A DNA stretch of 64,000 bases from Saprospiraceae bacterium (lineage in GTDB: Bacteria; Bacteroidota; Bacteroidia; Chitinophagales; Saprospiraceae). A model generated the notes under the pieces. That model saw only the letters and a program-made list of their open reading frames with translations. It made no database searches and had not been told where the DNA came from. This document shows, in pieces, positions 45,535 to 54,984 of this stretch (its first letter is position 1; each line of letters starts with the position of its first letter). The stretch spans positions 1 to 64,000 of the forward strand of contig JADJVN010000018.1 of the NCBI GenBank assembly GCA_016710585.1, in the 5' to 3' direction. The position numbers and the translations under genes are program-made.

Positions 45535-46410
45535 TCAAAATTCTGAAATGGACATTTTCTGTAATCCATTTAGTTCAATACTTTGATTTTCAGATAAAAA
45601 AATATAAAATCCTCCTCCTCCTGCACCATTGATTTTAATATAATTATTCTTATTGTATAATGAATTCCAATTCGTCTCTATTGATGGAATGATCATTTCT
45701 TTATAATAATGTAAAGATAATTCACTCAACTTTTTCCAATTGATTACAAAGTCAAAAGTTTCATTTTCTAAATATTGATCTATCAATGCATTATTTAATG
45801 GCAATATTTCTTCAATATATTTTTGCTTCCATTCTGGATTCACTAGCTTTTCATTAAATAGATTTACAAAGTGTTCTGTCTTCCTTTTAACACCACTGTC
45901 TATTAATGATATTTTGTAGTTTCTTAAATGATTCATATAACTTTCATCAATCAAAGACGCTTTTCCTCCATTAATCAATACTGGTTTATCATAAAATGAA
46001 ACTAATGGATCTAGTCCAGAACTTTTCCCATGAAAATAACTTTCCATCTGAATCAACTGATTATGACTTGTCTCAATATCTGCTGATTCATATTGATATT
46101 TATCCAATATCGCCGCACAAACTGCTCCAGAACTACCTATACCATAGCCAGTAGGGATGTTTCCTCGCAGTGTCCATCCTGAATCAAAATCCTTTATTAA
46201 TTGGGAAATATTTAAATATTTGAATCGCTCAGAATAAGTTTCTAAATATTTTGCAAACTGAAGTAAAGCGCCATTAAATTCATTGAAACTTATTTTTTCC
46301 CAAGTCAAATACTGATTGCGCAAAGGAATCGCCAATGCCTTTGATCCCAATAAAACACTATACTCACCAAGTAGTAATAGTTTTGCAGGATATCTTTTTG
46401 AATTGGCCAT
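45535..46410 (-). CDS. Mevalonate kinase (GHMP family)
   Basis: A 291-residue cytoplasmic kinase. The GHMP phosphate-binding motif GNIPTGYGIGSSGAVCAAI lies at about residues 78-96. The opening PAKLLLLGEYSVLLGSKALAIP (about 8-29) and the end KINGAGGGGFYIFL are the other two family motifs. This fits mevalonate kinase or a close GHMP relative in the mevalonate route to isoprenoids, which some Bacteroidota use. It is shorter than the typical length of about 310-330, and no other mevalonate-pathway gene is adjacent, so the exact substrate is inferred. Confidence 0.8.
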   Translation of the reverse strand: MANSKRYPAKLLLLGEYSVLLGSKALAIPLRNQYLTWEKISFNEFNGALLQFAKYLETYSERFKYLNISQLIKDFDSGWTLRGNIPTGYGIGSSGAVCAAILDKYQYESADIETSHNQLIQMESYFHGKSSGLDPLVSFYDKPVLINGGKASLIDESYMNHLRNYKISLIDSGVKRKTEHFVNLFNEKLVNPEWKQKYIEEILPLNNALIDQYLENETFDFVINWKKLSELSLHYYKEMIIPSIETNWNSLYNKNNYIKINGAGGGGFYIFLSENQSIELNGLQKMSISEF

Positions 46411-46683
46411 TTATGAACAATAAATTAATTTTATATAATAATTCGATTCTAATAATTAGCTAAAGTAGCACTATTCCAAGAATTTATATGTACATAATAA
46501 TTCAAATTTTATATTACAATTCGAGTTTGTTTAAAAAATACAGCGTTCATTATGCAAAAAATAACCCAGTTGTGAAAATTCCTAAAATCTTTCTAGCTTA
46601 TTGCCCTATCAAAAAACATCCCAAAAATTAAATTTACAGCAATGTATGCTTAAATCCAAATTCATTTTTAATTTCGCACCCTT

Positions 46684-49600
46684 ATGCAATCTGATATAGT
46701 TCATATCAAAGACTTTTTAGTCAAGGATCGTGCAGCTGTATTGGTTCAACAATATACAGCCAGTTCAGAAAAGGCGCGAATATTAATACAAGGACTGAGT
46801 GGTTCTAGGGATAGCTTTTTGATTTTTTCAAGCTTTTTACAAACAAAAAAAGATTTTCTCATCATTGCGCATGACAAAGAAGATGCTGCTTATCTTATGA
46901 ATGATCTTGAACAACTTGCTAAGAATACAGAGTTAAGTTTTTTCCCTGATTCATTCAAACGCTCTCTTCACTTTGAAGATCTGGACAGCTTTCAGGTCCA
47001 ACAAAGAATAGAGGCATTACATCAGATTCACAAACCAGAGCCCCATATTGTAGTCACTTATCCAGAAGCTTTATTTGAAAAAATAATTTCAAAAAAAATC
47101 CTAGATGATTCGCGAATAGATTTTGAAGTTGGTCACTTGATGGATATCGATGAAATCATTGACAAACTCATTCATTATGGATTTGAGCGAGTTGATTTTG
47201 TCTACGAACCAGGACAGTTCTCTATTCGTGGTGGCATCATTGATATTTTTTCCTTTGCAGCAGACTTCCCTTACCGTATCGAATTGGATGATATTGAGAT
47301 AGAAAGTATAAGAAGTTTTGATACAGAATCACAGCTCTCTATCAGAAATATTGGAAAATTTACTTTACTGCCAAATGTAAACTCCGAGATTGAAAATGAT
47401 GAAAAAACAAGTCTTCTTAGTATCTTACTTGAAGACACCATTGTATGGATAAAAGATCTTTCAGCTACTGCAGATACTATTCAAAATTGCTTTGATGCTG
47501 CAGAAAAATTTGGAGAAAAAATGATCCACTATGAGGAAGAGCGCAGTGTGAAAATGATTAAAGAGCGCGCCTTCGTCTATCCAAATGAAGTCCTGAATGG
47601 CATACTTAATTTAAGTTGTATATTTTTTGGTACGAAGCCTGATCTACAAGAAAAATTAATTACGATTGACATTCAATCAAAACCTCAGCCAAGCTTCAAT
47701 AAAAACTTCCAACTCCTCATTCAAGATATTAAATCTTTGGAAGAAAAAAGATATACTACATTTCTATTCACGAATAGTGCAGCACAAATAGAACGATTTC
47801 ACAATATATTTCAAGATCTCAAAGCAGATATAAAATACATCCCAGAGATAAAATCTTTCCGCGAAGGATTTATTGATGAAGAGATGAAAATAGCTTGTTA
47901 TACAGATCATCAAATCTTTGCAAGATTTCATGGATATAAAATAAAGCAGGGCTTCTCTAGAGATCAAGCCTTCACCATTAAGATGCTGAAAGAACTCCAT
48001 CCTGGAGATTTTGTCACACACATGGATCATGGTGTTGGGCGCTATGCAGGTTTAGAAAAAATAAATGTAGCAGGACAGATGCAAGAAGCGGTGAGATTGA
48101 TTTATCGCAATGATGATATACTTTATGTCAGCATCCATTCATTGCACAAGATCTCTAAATTTGTTGGGCAAGACGGCACAGAACCCGTGCTCCACAAATT
48201 AGGATCCGATACTTGGAAAATCTTAAAGCAAAAGACAAAACAAAAAGTAAAGGACATCGCGGGAGAGCTCATCAAACTCTATGCAAAAAGAAGGGCTTCT
48301 AAAGGATTCGCATTCTCTCCAGATAATTATCTACAAGCAGAACTCGAAGCTTCATTTATCTATGAAGATACTCCTGATCAATATAAATCAACACAAGATG
48401 TCAAAGCGGATATGGAAAAGGATTATCCGATGGATAGATTGATATGTGGCGATGTTGGATTTGGAAAAACTGAAGTAGCGATTCGTGCTGCATTTAAAGC
48501 CACACAAGATGGAAAGCAAGTAGCCATTCTAGTTCCTACTACGATATTAGCCTTACAACATTACAGAACCTTCAAAGAGCGATTTAAGGAATTTCCGATT
48601 GATGTAGATTATATTTCAAGATTTCGGACGACGAAAGAAAAAACTGCTATCCAGAAAAAAATGAAGGAAGGCACTTTGGAAATCGTTATCGGAACTCATG
48701 GTTTGTTAAACAAAAAAACAGAATTCAAAGATCTTGGATTATTGATCATTGACGAAGAACAAAAATTTGGTGTCGCCTCAAAAGAAAAATTGCGAGAACT
48801 AAAAGTAAATGTCGATACGCTTACACTCACTGCCACGCCTATCCCTAGGACTTTACAATTCTCACTCATGGCGGCTCGTGACCTAAGTGTGATCAATACG
48901 CCACCACCCAATAGACAACCAATACATACTGAGAGAAGAGTATTCAACGATGAATTGATTCGCGAATCTATTTTGCACGAAGTATATCGTGGAGGACAGG
49001 TATTCTTCGTACACAATCGAGTAAAGAATCTTGCTGAGGTAGGACTCATGATTCAAAAATTATGTCCTACAGTAGAAGTCGGTATCGCTCATGGTCAGCT
49101 GGATTCGGACAAACTCGAAGAAATCCTCGTTTCATTTATTGATCATAAATTTGATGTCTTAGTTTGTACCAATATTATTGAAACAGGATTAGATATTCCT
49201 AATGCGAATACAATAATCATCAACAATGCGCATCAATTCGGATTGAGTGATCTACATCAATTGAGAGGTCGTGTAGGGCGATCCAATAAAAAAGCATATT
49301 GTTATCTATTTGCTCCACCTACTTCAGTGTTGACTATGGATGCGAGAAAAAGACTCAAGACCATAGAGGAATTTTCAGAACTTGGAAGTGGATTCAATGT
49401 GGCGATGAAAGATCTAGACATCAGAGGTGCGGGGAATTTGTTAGGTGGTGAACAAAGTGGATTCATCTCAGATATTGGATATGAGACCTATCAAAAAATA
49501 TTGGAAGAAGCGATCATAGAACTCAAGGAAACTGAATTCAAAGATGTATTCAAAACTACGGAGAAAGAAAAAGTATATGTAAAAGATGTCACTATTGATT

Positions 49601-50052
49601 CTGATGTCGAGATGCTTATCCCAGATAGTTATGTGGTCAATATTCAGGAGCGACTTTCGCTATATCAACAATTGGATAAAATCCAAGATGAAGAAGGGAT
49701 TACAAAATTCTCAAAAGATATCAAAGATCGCTTTGGTGATGTTCCAGCCCCGATTTTAGAATTGTTCAATGGATTACGCGCAAGATGGATCGCTAAGAGA
49801 CTGGGAATGGAAAGGATCATATTGAAAAAGCGAAAAATGCAATGCTATTTTATTTCCAATCCAAGCTCATCATTTTTTGAAACGCAGTTATTCCAAAATA
49901 TACTCAAATTTGTAGCAAGCTACCAAGGCGGCAAAGAATTCACGATGAAGCAATCCAATAGTTCACTTATTTTGATCAAGGAAGATGTCAAAACCCTTCA
50001 ACATGCGTGGAAATTATTGCAAGTGATTTATGATGATACGGCTGTAGATTGA
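46684..50052 (+). CDS. mfd: Transcription-repair coupling factor Mfd
   Basis: A 1122-residue ATPase that displaces stalled RNA polymerase and recruits UvrA. The UvrB-like N-terminal part (to about 300) includes GLSGSRDSFLIFSSF and FERVDFVYEPGQFSIRGGIIDIF. The RNAP-interacting domain follows at about 435-500 (GDFVTHMDHGVGRYAGL). The RecG-like motor has Walker A GDVGFGKTE (about 588-596), DEEQKFG (about 693) and TATPIPRTLQ. Then come the TRG region with LRGRVGRSNKKAYCYL, and the D7 domain. Length is normal, and it is transcribed alone. Confidence 0.96.
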   Translation: MQSDIVHIKDFLVKDRAAVLVQQYTASSEKARILIQGLSGSRDSFLIFSSFLQTKKDFLIIAHDKEDAAYLMNDLEQLAKNTELSFFPDSFKRSLHFEDLDSFQVQQRIEALHQIHKPEPHIVVTYPEALFEKIISKKILDDSRIDFEVGHLMDIDEIIDKLIHYGFERVDFVYEPGQFSIRGGIIDIFSFAADFPYRIELDDIEIESIRSFDTESQLSIRNIGKFTLLPNVNSEIENDEKTSLLSILLEDTIVWIKDLSATADTIQNCFDAAEKFGEKMIHYEEERSVKMIKERAFVYPNEVLNGILNLSCIFFGTKPDLQEKLITIDIQSKPQPSFNKNFQLLIQDIKSLEEKRYTTFLFTNSAAQIERFHNIFQDLKADIKYIPEIKSFREGFIDEEMKIACYTDHQIFARFHGYKIKQGFSRDQAFTIKMLKELHPGDFVTHMDHGVGRYAGLEKINVAGQMQEAVRLIYRNDDILYVSIHSLHKISKFVGQDGTEPVLHKLGSDTWKILKQKTKQKVKDIAGELIKLYAKRRASKGFAFSPDNYLQAELEASFIYEDTPDQYKSTQDVKADMEKDYPMDRLICGDVGFGKTEVAIRAAFKATQDGKQVAILVPTTILALQHYRTFKERFKEFPIDVDYISRFRTTKEKTAIQKKMKEGTLEIVIGTHGLLNKKTEFKDLGLLIIDEEQKFGVASKEKLRELKVNVDTLTLTATPIPRTLQFSLMAARDLSVINTPPPNRQPIHTERRVFNDELIRESILHEVYRGGQVFFVHNRVKNLAEVGLMIQKLCPTVEVGIAHGQLDSDKLEEILVSFIDHKFDVLVCTNIIETGLDIPNANTIIINNAHQFGLSDLHQLRGRVGRSNKKAYCYLFAPPTSVLTMDARKRLKTIEEFSELGSGFNVAMKDLDIRGAGNLLGGEQSGFISDIGYETYQKILEEAIIELKETEFKDVFKTTEKEKVYVKDVTIDSDVEMLIPDSYVVNIQERLSLYQQLDKIQDEEGITKFSKDIKDRFGDVPAPILELFNGLRARWIAKRLGMERIILKKRKMQCYFISNPSSSFFETQLFQNILKFVASYQGGKEFTMKQSNSSLILIKEDVKTLQHAWKLLQVIYDDTAVD

Positions 50053-50251
50053 ATAAAAACCAAATTTTGAGATCATCTTGTTCGACCTAATGGGTATTGG
50101 TTAAAAATTCTTCAAACATTTTTACTGTCTATATTGATCTAAATCTCAAAGAATTCCTGAGTTATTGCAGAAAAAACCAACACAATTTTCAAAATAATGC
50201 CAAAAACAGCCTCTTTTTCAATCAATTATAAAAATATTTTTCAAAAAAAGC

Positions 50252-50281
50252 TTGTAAATTTTGAGAATCAACTTACATTTG
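50252..50281 (+). promoter_or_regulatory. Promoter of the rplM-rpsI-rpsB-tsf operon
   Basis: TTG (50252-50254), 19 bases, TACATTTG (50274-50281), the Bacteroidota consensus. The leader before the rplM GTG is about 58 bases. Confidence 0.7.
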
Positions 50282-50345
50282 CGTCCGCTTTAAACAAAAG
50301 TGGTCGAAAAATTCGATATTTATTACAAAAATTAAATCTGGAAAA

Positions 50346-50795
50346 GTGAATACATTAAGTTACAGAACCAGTCATGCAAAACCTGAGGAAGTCAAAAGAA
50401 AATGGCACCTTATCGATGCAGAAGGACAAGTGGTAGGGCGTATGTGCTCTCAGATAGCGCATATATTGAGAGGAAAACACAAAGTGGACTACACACCTCA
50501 TGTGGACAATGGAGATTATGTCATTGTGATCAATGCTGAAAAAATCCGTTTCACAGGTAAAAAAATGAACCAAAAGATATATTCTACATATAGTGGATAT
50601 CCTGGAGGACAGAAATCAGCTACTCCAAAAGAAGTATTGGCTAAAACACCAACTAGAGTAGTTGAGGTGGCTGTTAGAAAAATGCTCCCTAAAAATAAAT
50701 TAGGTGATGCAATGTTTAAAAAATTATTTGCTTATGCTGGAACTGAGCATTTTCATGCTGCCCAGAAACCAGAAGTATTCACTGTTAAATCTTAA
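50346..50795 (+). CDS. rplM: Large-subunit ribosomal protein uL13
   Basis: A 149-residue ribosomal protein of the 50S subunit. It has the L13 signatures KWHLIDAEGQVVGRM (about 19-33), VVINAEKIRFTGKKM (about 59-73) and VRKMLPKNKLG. The GTG start gives the N-terminus MNTLSYRTSHAKPEEVKRKW, which matches the phylum's L13 proteins; no ATG fits. It heads the operon with rpsI 3 bases downstream and has its own promoter at 50252-50281. Confidence 0.96.
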   Translation: MNTLSYRTSHAKPEEVKRKWHLIDAEGQVVGRMCSQIAHILRGKHKVDYTPHVDNGDYVIVINAEKIRFTGKKMNQKIYSTYSGYPGGQKSATPKEVLAKTPTRVVEVAVRKMLPKNKLGDAMFKKLFAYAGTEHFHAAQKPEVFTVKS

Positions 50796-50798
50796 TAC

Positions 50799-51191
50799 AT
50801 GGAATTAATCAATGCAGTAGGTAGAAGAAAAGCAGCTGTAGCGCGTGTTTACTTCAAAAAATCCGACGAGAAGAAAGGAATTATCATCAATGGAAGAGAG
50901 CTCCATGAATATTTTCCTATAAAAGATATCGCTCAAAGAGTCATGGATCCCTTGACGACTGTTGAGAAAAGCAATGACTTCTTTATCCATATCACCGTTG
51001 CAGGTGGTGGTCTAAAAGGTCAGGCTGAAGCAATCAGAATGGGAATTTCTAGAGCTTTGGTCAAAATCGATGCAGACTTCAGAAAACCATTAAAAGAAAA
51101 GCACTACCTGACTCGTGATGCGAGAGAAGTAGAGCGTAAGAAATTTGGTAAGAGAAAAGCGAGAAAATCATCTCAGTTCAGTAAACGTTAA
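50799..51191 (+). CDS. rpsI: Small-subunit ribosomal protein uS9
   Basis: A 130-residue 30S protein whose C-terminal tail reaches the tRNA P site. Signatures are AVGRRKAAVARVYF (N-terminal), TVAGGGLKGQAEAIRMGISRAL and the basic tail RKKFGKRKARKSSQFSKR ending in Lys-Arg. Length matches the family. It lies between rplM and rpsB in the expected order, 3 bases after rplM. Confidence 0.97.
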   Translation: MELINAVGRRKAAVARVYFKKSDEKKGIIINGRELHEYFPIKDIAQRVMDPLTTVEKSNDFFIHITVAGGGLKGQAEAIRMGISRALVKIDADFRKPLKEKHYLTRDAREVERKKFGKRKARKSSQFSKR

Positions 51192-51224
51192 TTTTTTAAT
51201 ACAGGACTTAATCAAGAAATTATC

Positions 51225-51935
51225 ATGCAAAAGCCAACATATAATCAATTATTAGATGCAGGTGTACACTTCGGTCACCTCAGAAAAAAATGGAATCCAA
51301 AGATGCGACCTTATATCTTTAAGGAGCATAAAGGAGTGCATTTGATCGATTTGAATCGTACATCAGAATGCCTTGACAGAGCAGCTTTAGCTTTAAAACA
51401 AATCGCAAAATCTGGCAAAAAAATCATGTTTGTTGCTACAAAAAAACAAGCGCGTGTTATCGTCGCTGAAGCAGCAAAAAGTGTCAATATGCCTTATGTT
51501 ACTGACAGATGGTTGGGAGGAATGATGACCAACTTTACGACTATCAGAAGATCTGTCAAAAAAATGAATAATATCGACAGAATGCTTTCTGATGGCAATG
51601 TTACCAATATCACAAAAAAAGAAAGACTAACGCTTTCTCGTGAAAAAGGTAAAATGGAAAGAGTATTAAGTGGGGTTGCTAATCTCAACAGACTTCCTTC
51701 AGCTATATTCGTTATCGATATCTTACACGAACATTTAGCTATTGAAGAAGCTGAGAAATTAGGCATCAGAACATTTGCAATGGTGGATACCAATTCAGAT
51801 CCAAACAAAGTGGATTTCCCTATTCCAGCAAATGACGACTCATCCAAATCTATTGCCTTGGTGACTGAATATATCATCCAAGCAATCAAAGAAGGGTTGT
51901 CAGAAAGAAGTGAAGAAGTAAAAGATTCTGAATAA
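51225..51935 (+). CDS. rpsB: Small-subunit ribosomal protein uS2
   Basis: A 236-residue 30S protein. Family features are LLDAGVHFGHLRKKWNPKM (about 10-28), YVTDRWLGGMMTNFTT (about 92-107) and GIRTFAMVDTNSDPNKVDFPIPANDDSSKSI near the end. Length is normal, and it precedes tsf as in most bacteria. Confidence 0.97.
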   Translation: MQKPTYNQLLDAGVHFGHLRKKWNPKMRPYIFKEHKGVHLIDLNRTSECLDRAALALKQIAKSGKKIMFVATKKQARVIVAEAAKSVNMPYVTDRWLGGMMTNFTTIRRSVKKMNNIDRMLSDGNVTNITKKERLTLSREKGKMERVLSGVANLNRLPSAIFVIDILHEHLAIEEAEKLGIRTFAMVDTNSDPNKVDFPIPANDDSSKSIALVTEYIIQAIKEGLSERSEEVKDSE

Positions 51936-51984
51936 TCTTTACTGAATTAAATCAAAATTTTTAATAAATAAAAAAAATTAAATC

Positions 51985-52820
51985 ATGAGCATTACTTTAT
52001 CCGCTAGTGATGTAAAAAACTTGCGAGACATAACTGGCGCAGGTATGATGGACTGCAAAGCAGCGCTTACTGAAGCTGAAGGTGATATCCAAAAAGCAAT
52101 AGAAATCCTACGTAAAAAAGGAATGAAACTCTCCGAAAAAGAGCCGATAGAGAAGCTAAAGAAGGAGCAGTTATTGCAATGGTAAATGATTCCAAAACTA
52201 AAGGAGTTGTTGTAAAATTGTCTAGCGAAACAGACTTCGTTTCAAAAAATGAAGACTTTATCAATACTGCAAAAAAGATTGCTTCTATAGCACTCAGTAC
52301 ATTTCCTGCTACTTTAGAAGGTCTAGCCGCTGAAAAATATGAAGGCAATACCACTATTGGTGAGAAAGTGACTGATCTAGTAGCTGCAATAGGTGAAAAG
52401 ATCGAAATTAAATCTTACGAAAGACTAGAGGCGCCTCAAGTGGAATATTATATCCACATGGGAAATAAAGCTGGTGTATTAGTTGGATTAAATAAAACTG
52501 GTGACAATTTTTCTGATGCTGGTAAAGATGTTGCAATGCAAGTTGCTGCAATGAAACCCATCGCACTAGATAAAACTGATGTCGATTCTTCAATCGTTGA
52601 AAAAGAAATCGAAATCGGTAAAGAGCAAGCTAGAGGTGAAGGTAAGCCTGAAGCGATGTTGGAAAAAATTGCTTTAGGAAAACTAGAGAAATTCTACAAA
52701 GAAAGTACTTTGCTCAATCAACAGTTTGTAAAGGATGGTAGTCTTTCCATTTCGGGTTATTTAAAATCGATAGATAAAGATCTAACCGTCACTAGTTTTA
52801 AACATGTGATGTTGGGATAA
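51985..52820 (+). CDS. tsf: Elongation factor Ts, single-base frameshift
   Basis: The EF-Tu nucleotide exchange factor. The first frame (51985-52185) has the UBA-like domain SASDVKNLRDITGAGMMDCKAALTEAEGDIQKAIEILRKKGM, then shifts and ends. The next frame continues MVNDSKTKGVVVKLSSETDFVSKNEDF to 52820. One extra A in the A5 run at 52136-52140 makes the junction read SEKRADREAKEGAVIAM and gives 278 residues, a normal length. tsf is essential in bacteria, so a sequencing error is far more likely than a real mutation. It follows rpsB by 49 bases. Confidence 0.93.
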
Positions 52821-52830
52821 TAAAATTATA

Positions 52831-52863
52831 AAAAGCGGATGATTTTTCATTCGCTTTTTTTTT
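52831..52863 (+). terminator. Terminator after tsf
   Basis: An 8-bp stem GCGGATGA/TCATTCGC (one G-T pair) extended by AAAA/TTTT, with a TTTT loop and a nine-T tail directly after the tsf stop. pyrH therefore probably has its own promoter. Confidence 0.8.
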
Positions 52864-52913
52864 ATATTTTACTTTGGCACCCCAATAATTCTTCAAAACA
52901 AAATATAAAAATC

Positions 52914-53624
52914 ATGGCTTTGCGTTACAAAAGAATCCTACTCAAACTAAGCGGAGAATCGCTCATGGGAAAACAACAATTCGGTATCGATCCAGAGATG
53001 TTGAGATATTATGCAAGCCAAATAAAGACTGCTGTGGAAGCAGGAGTGCAAGTTGCTGTGGTCATAGGAGGAGGAAATATATTCAGAGGTCTAGATGATC
53101 ACAACAGTGGCGTAGAAAAAGTTCAAGGAGATTATATGGGTATGTTGGCTACATGTATCAATGGCATGGCCATCCTCAGCGCATTAGAGACGATTGGCGT
53201 CTATACCCGTTTGATATCTGCAATAGAAATGCGTCAAATAGCAGAACCTTATATACGCAGAAGGGCTATCAGACATCTTGAAAAAGGAAGAGTCGTCATC
53301 TTTTCTGCTGGTACTGGAAATCCTTATTTCACGACTGACTCAGCAGCCGCACTGAGATCAAGTGAAATCGGAGCAGATGTCATCCTCAAAGGGACTCGAG
53401 TGGATGGTATATATGACTCTGATCCAGAAAAAAATCCGAATGCAATAAAATACGACACCATAAGTTATCATGATGCCATTAGCAAGAATCTGAAAGTAAT
53501 GGATATGACAGCTTTCACCATGTGTCAAGAAAATAAAATGCCAATAATCGTTTTTGATATCAATGTTCCAGAGAATCTAAAGCGCATCATCGAAGGTCAT
53601 CAAGTGGGAACTGTGGTAAGTTAG
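52914..53624 (+). CDS. pyrH: UMP kinase PyrH
   Basis: A 236-residue hexameric UMP kinase of the amino-acid-kinase fold that makes UDP. The start at 52914 is chosen because MALRYKRILLKLSGESLMG is the family's N-terminus. Other marks are VAVVIGGGNIFRG (about 48-60), GRVVIFSAGTGNPYFTTDSAAALR, and the UMP-site region KGTRVDGIYDSDPEKNP. It follows tsf, as in many bacteria, but after a terminator. The sequence TTACTTTG at 52869-52876 may be its -7 box, with one mismatch. Confidence 0.96.
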   Translation: MALRYKRILLKLSGESLMGKQQFGIDPEMLRYYASQIKTAVEAGVQVAVVIGGGNIFRGLDDHNSGVEKVQGDYMGMLATCINGMAILSALETIGVYTRLISAIEMRQIAEPYIRRRAIRHLEKGRVVIFSAGTGNPYFTTDSAAALRSSEIGADVILKGTRVDGIYDSDPEKNPNAIKYDTISYHDAISKNLKVMDMTAFTMCQENKMPIIVFDINVPENLKRIIEGHQVGTVVS

Positions 53625-53724
53625 TTTTACAGTTATACTTTTTTTACAAAAATTATATTTTAAGATAGTCGATCATGAAAATTGAATTTTATTCATGGGT
53701 TGTGCTATTTATTCATCACATTCT

Positions 53725-53755
53725 TTTGAAATAAAAATTTCATTTTCTATCTTTG
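53725..53755 (+). promoter_or_regulatory. Promoter of the homogentisate dioxygenase gene
   Basis: TTTG (53725-53728), 19 bases, TATCTTTG (53748-53755), a perfect match to the consensus, 20 bases before the ATG. Confidence 0.8.
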
Positions 53756-53775
53756 AACATTAAAAATATGGTTTT

Positions 53776-54975
53776 ATGCATTACCACAAATTAGGTACAA
53801 TTCCTCAAAAAAGACATACTCAATTTAGAAAACCCAATGGACAACTATACCAAGAAGAATTATTTTCCACTGAAGGATTCTCTGATATGGCTTCATTGCT
53901 CTATCATTGCTACGCCCCAACAGAAATTATACAAGTAGAGGAACCTTGGTCTGTGGCTCCAAAAACCATTCATGACAAACAATTAAAACATAGATGCCTC
54001 AAAGGTTTCAATGTCAAGCCAGAAGCAGATTATCTCAAAAGTCGTAAACCAGTATTGGTCAACGATGATTGCAAAATTACTTTATCTGCGCCTCAAGAAA
54101 GCACCACAACTTATTACTTCAAAAATGCGGATGCAGATGAAGTCATCTTCATCCATGAAGGCACTGGTACATTGAAGACCATGTATGGCAATATTCGATT
54201 TGCTTATGGCGATTATTTGGTCATCCCTCGCGGGACGATATACCAAATGCATTTTGATACCAAAATTAATCGTCTATTGATCGTCGAATCATCAGGTCCT
54301 ATCACCACACCACGTCGCTATCGCAATGACTTTGGTCAGCTGATGGAACATAGTCCTTTCTGTGAGCGCGATATACGCAAACCTGAGAATCTTGAGACCT
54401 TTGACGAACAAGGGAATTTTCTCCTCTATATCAAAAAACAAGATAATATCTATCCATATCATTATCTCAATCATCCATTTGATGTCATCGGTTGGGATGG
54501 ATATGTATATCCTTATGCATTCTCAATTCATGATTTTGAACCCATCACTGGGCGCGTTCATCAACCACCTCCTGTACACCAAACATTTGATGGTAAGAAT
54601 TTTGTGATTTGTTCTTTCGTGCCGCGTTTATACGATTACCACCCTTATGCTATTCCTGCACCATACAATCATAGCAATATTGACTCTGATGAAGTATTGT
54701 ATTATGTAGATGGCGATTTCATGAGTAGAAATCATGTCGAAAAAGGAATGATCACCTTACATCCTGGCGGAATCCCTCATGGCCCTCATCCAGGTGCTAT
54801 GGAGCGCAGTATTGGCGCGAAAGAGACCAGAGAACTTGCGGTCATGGTCGATACATTCAGACCATTATTGATGACAGAACATGCTGTAAGTATAGAAGAT
54901 CCAAATTATTTCCTCAGTTGGCTACCCAATGGTGAAAATAATCCGGGAATGAAGATGAATGATATTACTAGTTAG
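53776..54975 (+). CDS. hmgA: Homogentisate 1,2-dioxygenase (Bacteroidota type)
   Basis: A 399-residue iron-dependent ring-cleaving enzyme of tyrosine and phenylalanine breakdown (homogentisate to maleylacetoacetate). Recognisable parts are ADEVIFIHEGTGTLKTMYG with a cupin-like fold (about 117-135), GDYLVIPRGTIYQM, HPFDVIGWDGYVYP (about 234-247), NHSNIDSDEVLYYVDGDFMSRN with likely iron ligands His and Glu, and LHPGGIPHGPHPGAMERSIG. It is shorter than the enzyme of Pseudomonas and animals (about 440) but fits the phylum's own form. No other pathway gene is adjacent. Confidence 0.85.
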   Translation: MHYHKLGTIPQKRHTQFRKPNGQLYQEELFSTEGFSDMASLLYHCYAPTEIIQVEEPWSVAPKTIHDKQLKHRCLKGFNVKPEADYLKSRKPVLVNDDCKITLSAPQESTTTYYFKNADADEVIFIHEGTGTLKTMYGNIRFAYGDYLVIPRGTIYQMHFDTKINRLLIVESSGPITTPRRYRNDFGQLMEHSPFCERDIRKPENLETFDEQGNFLLYIKKQDNIYPYHYLNHPFDVIGWDGYVYPYAFSIHDFEPITGRVHQPPPVHQTFDGKNFVICSFVPRLYDYHPYAIPAPYNHSNIDSDEVLYYVDGDFMSRNHVEKGMITLHPGGIPHGPHPGAMERSIGAKETRELAVMVDTFRPLLMTEHAVSIEDPNYFLSWLPNGENNPGMKMNDITS

Positions 54976-54984
54976 TGGCTAGTG

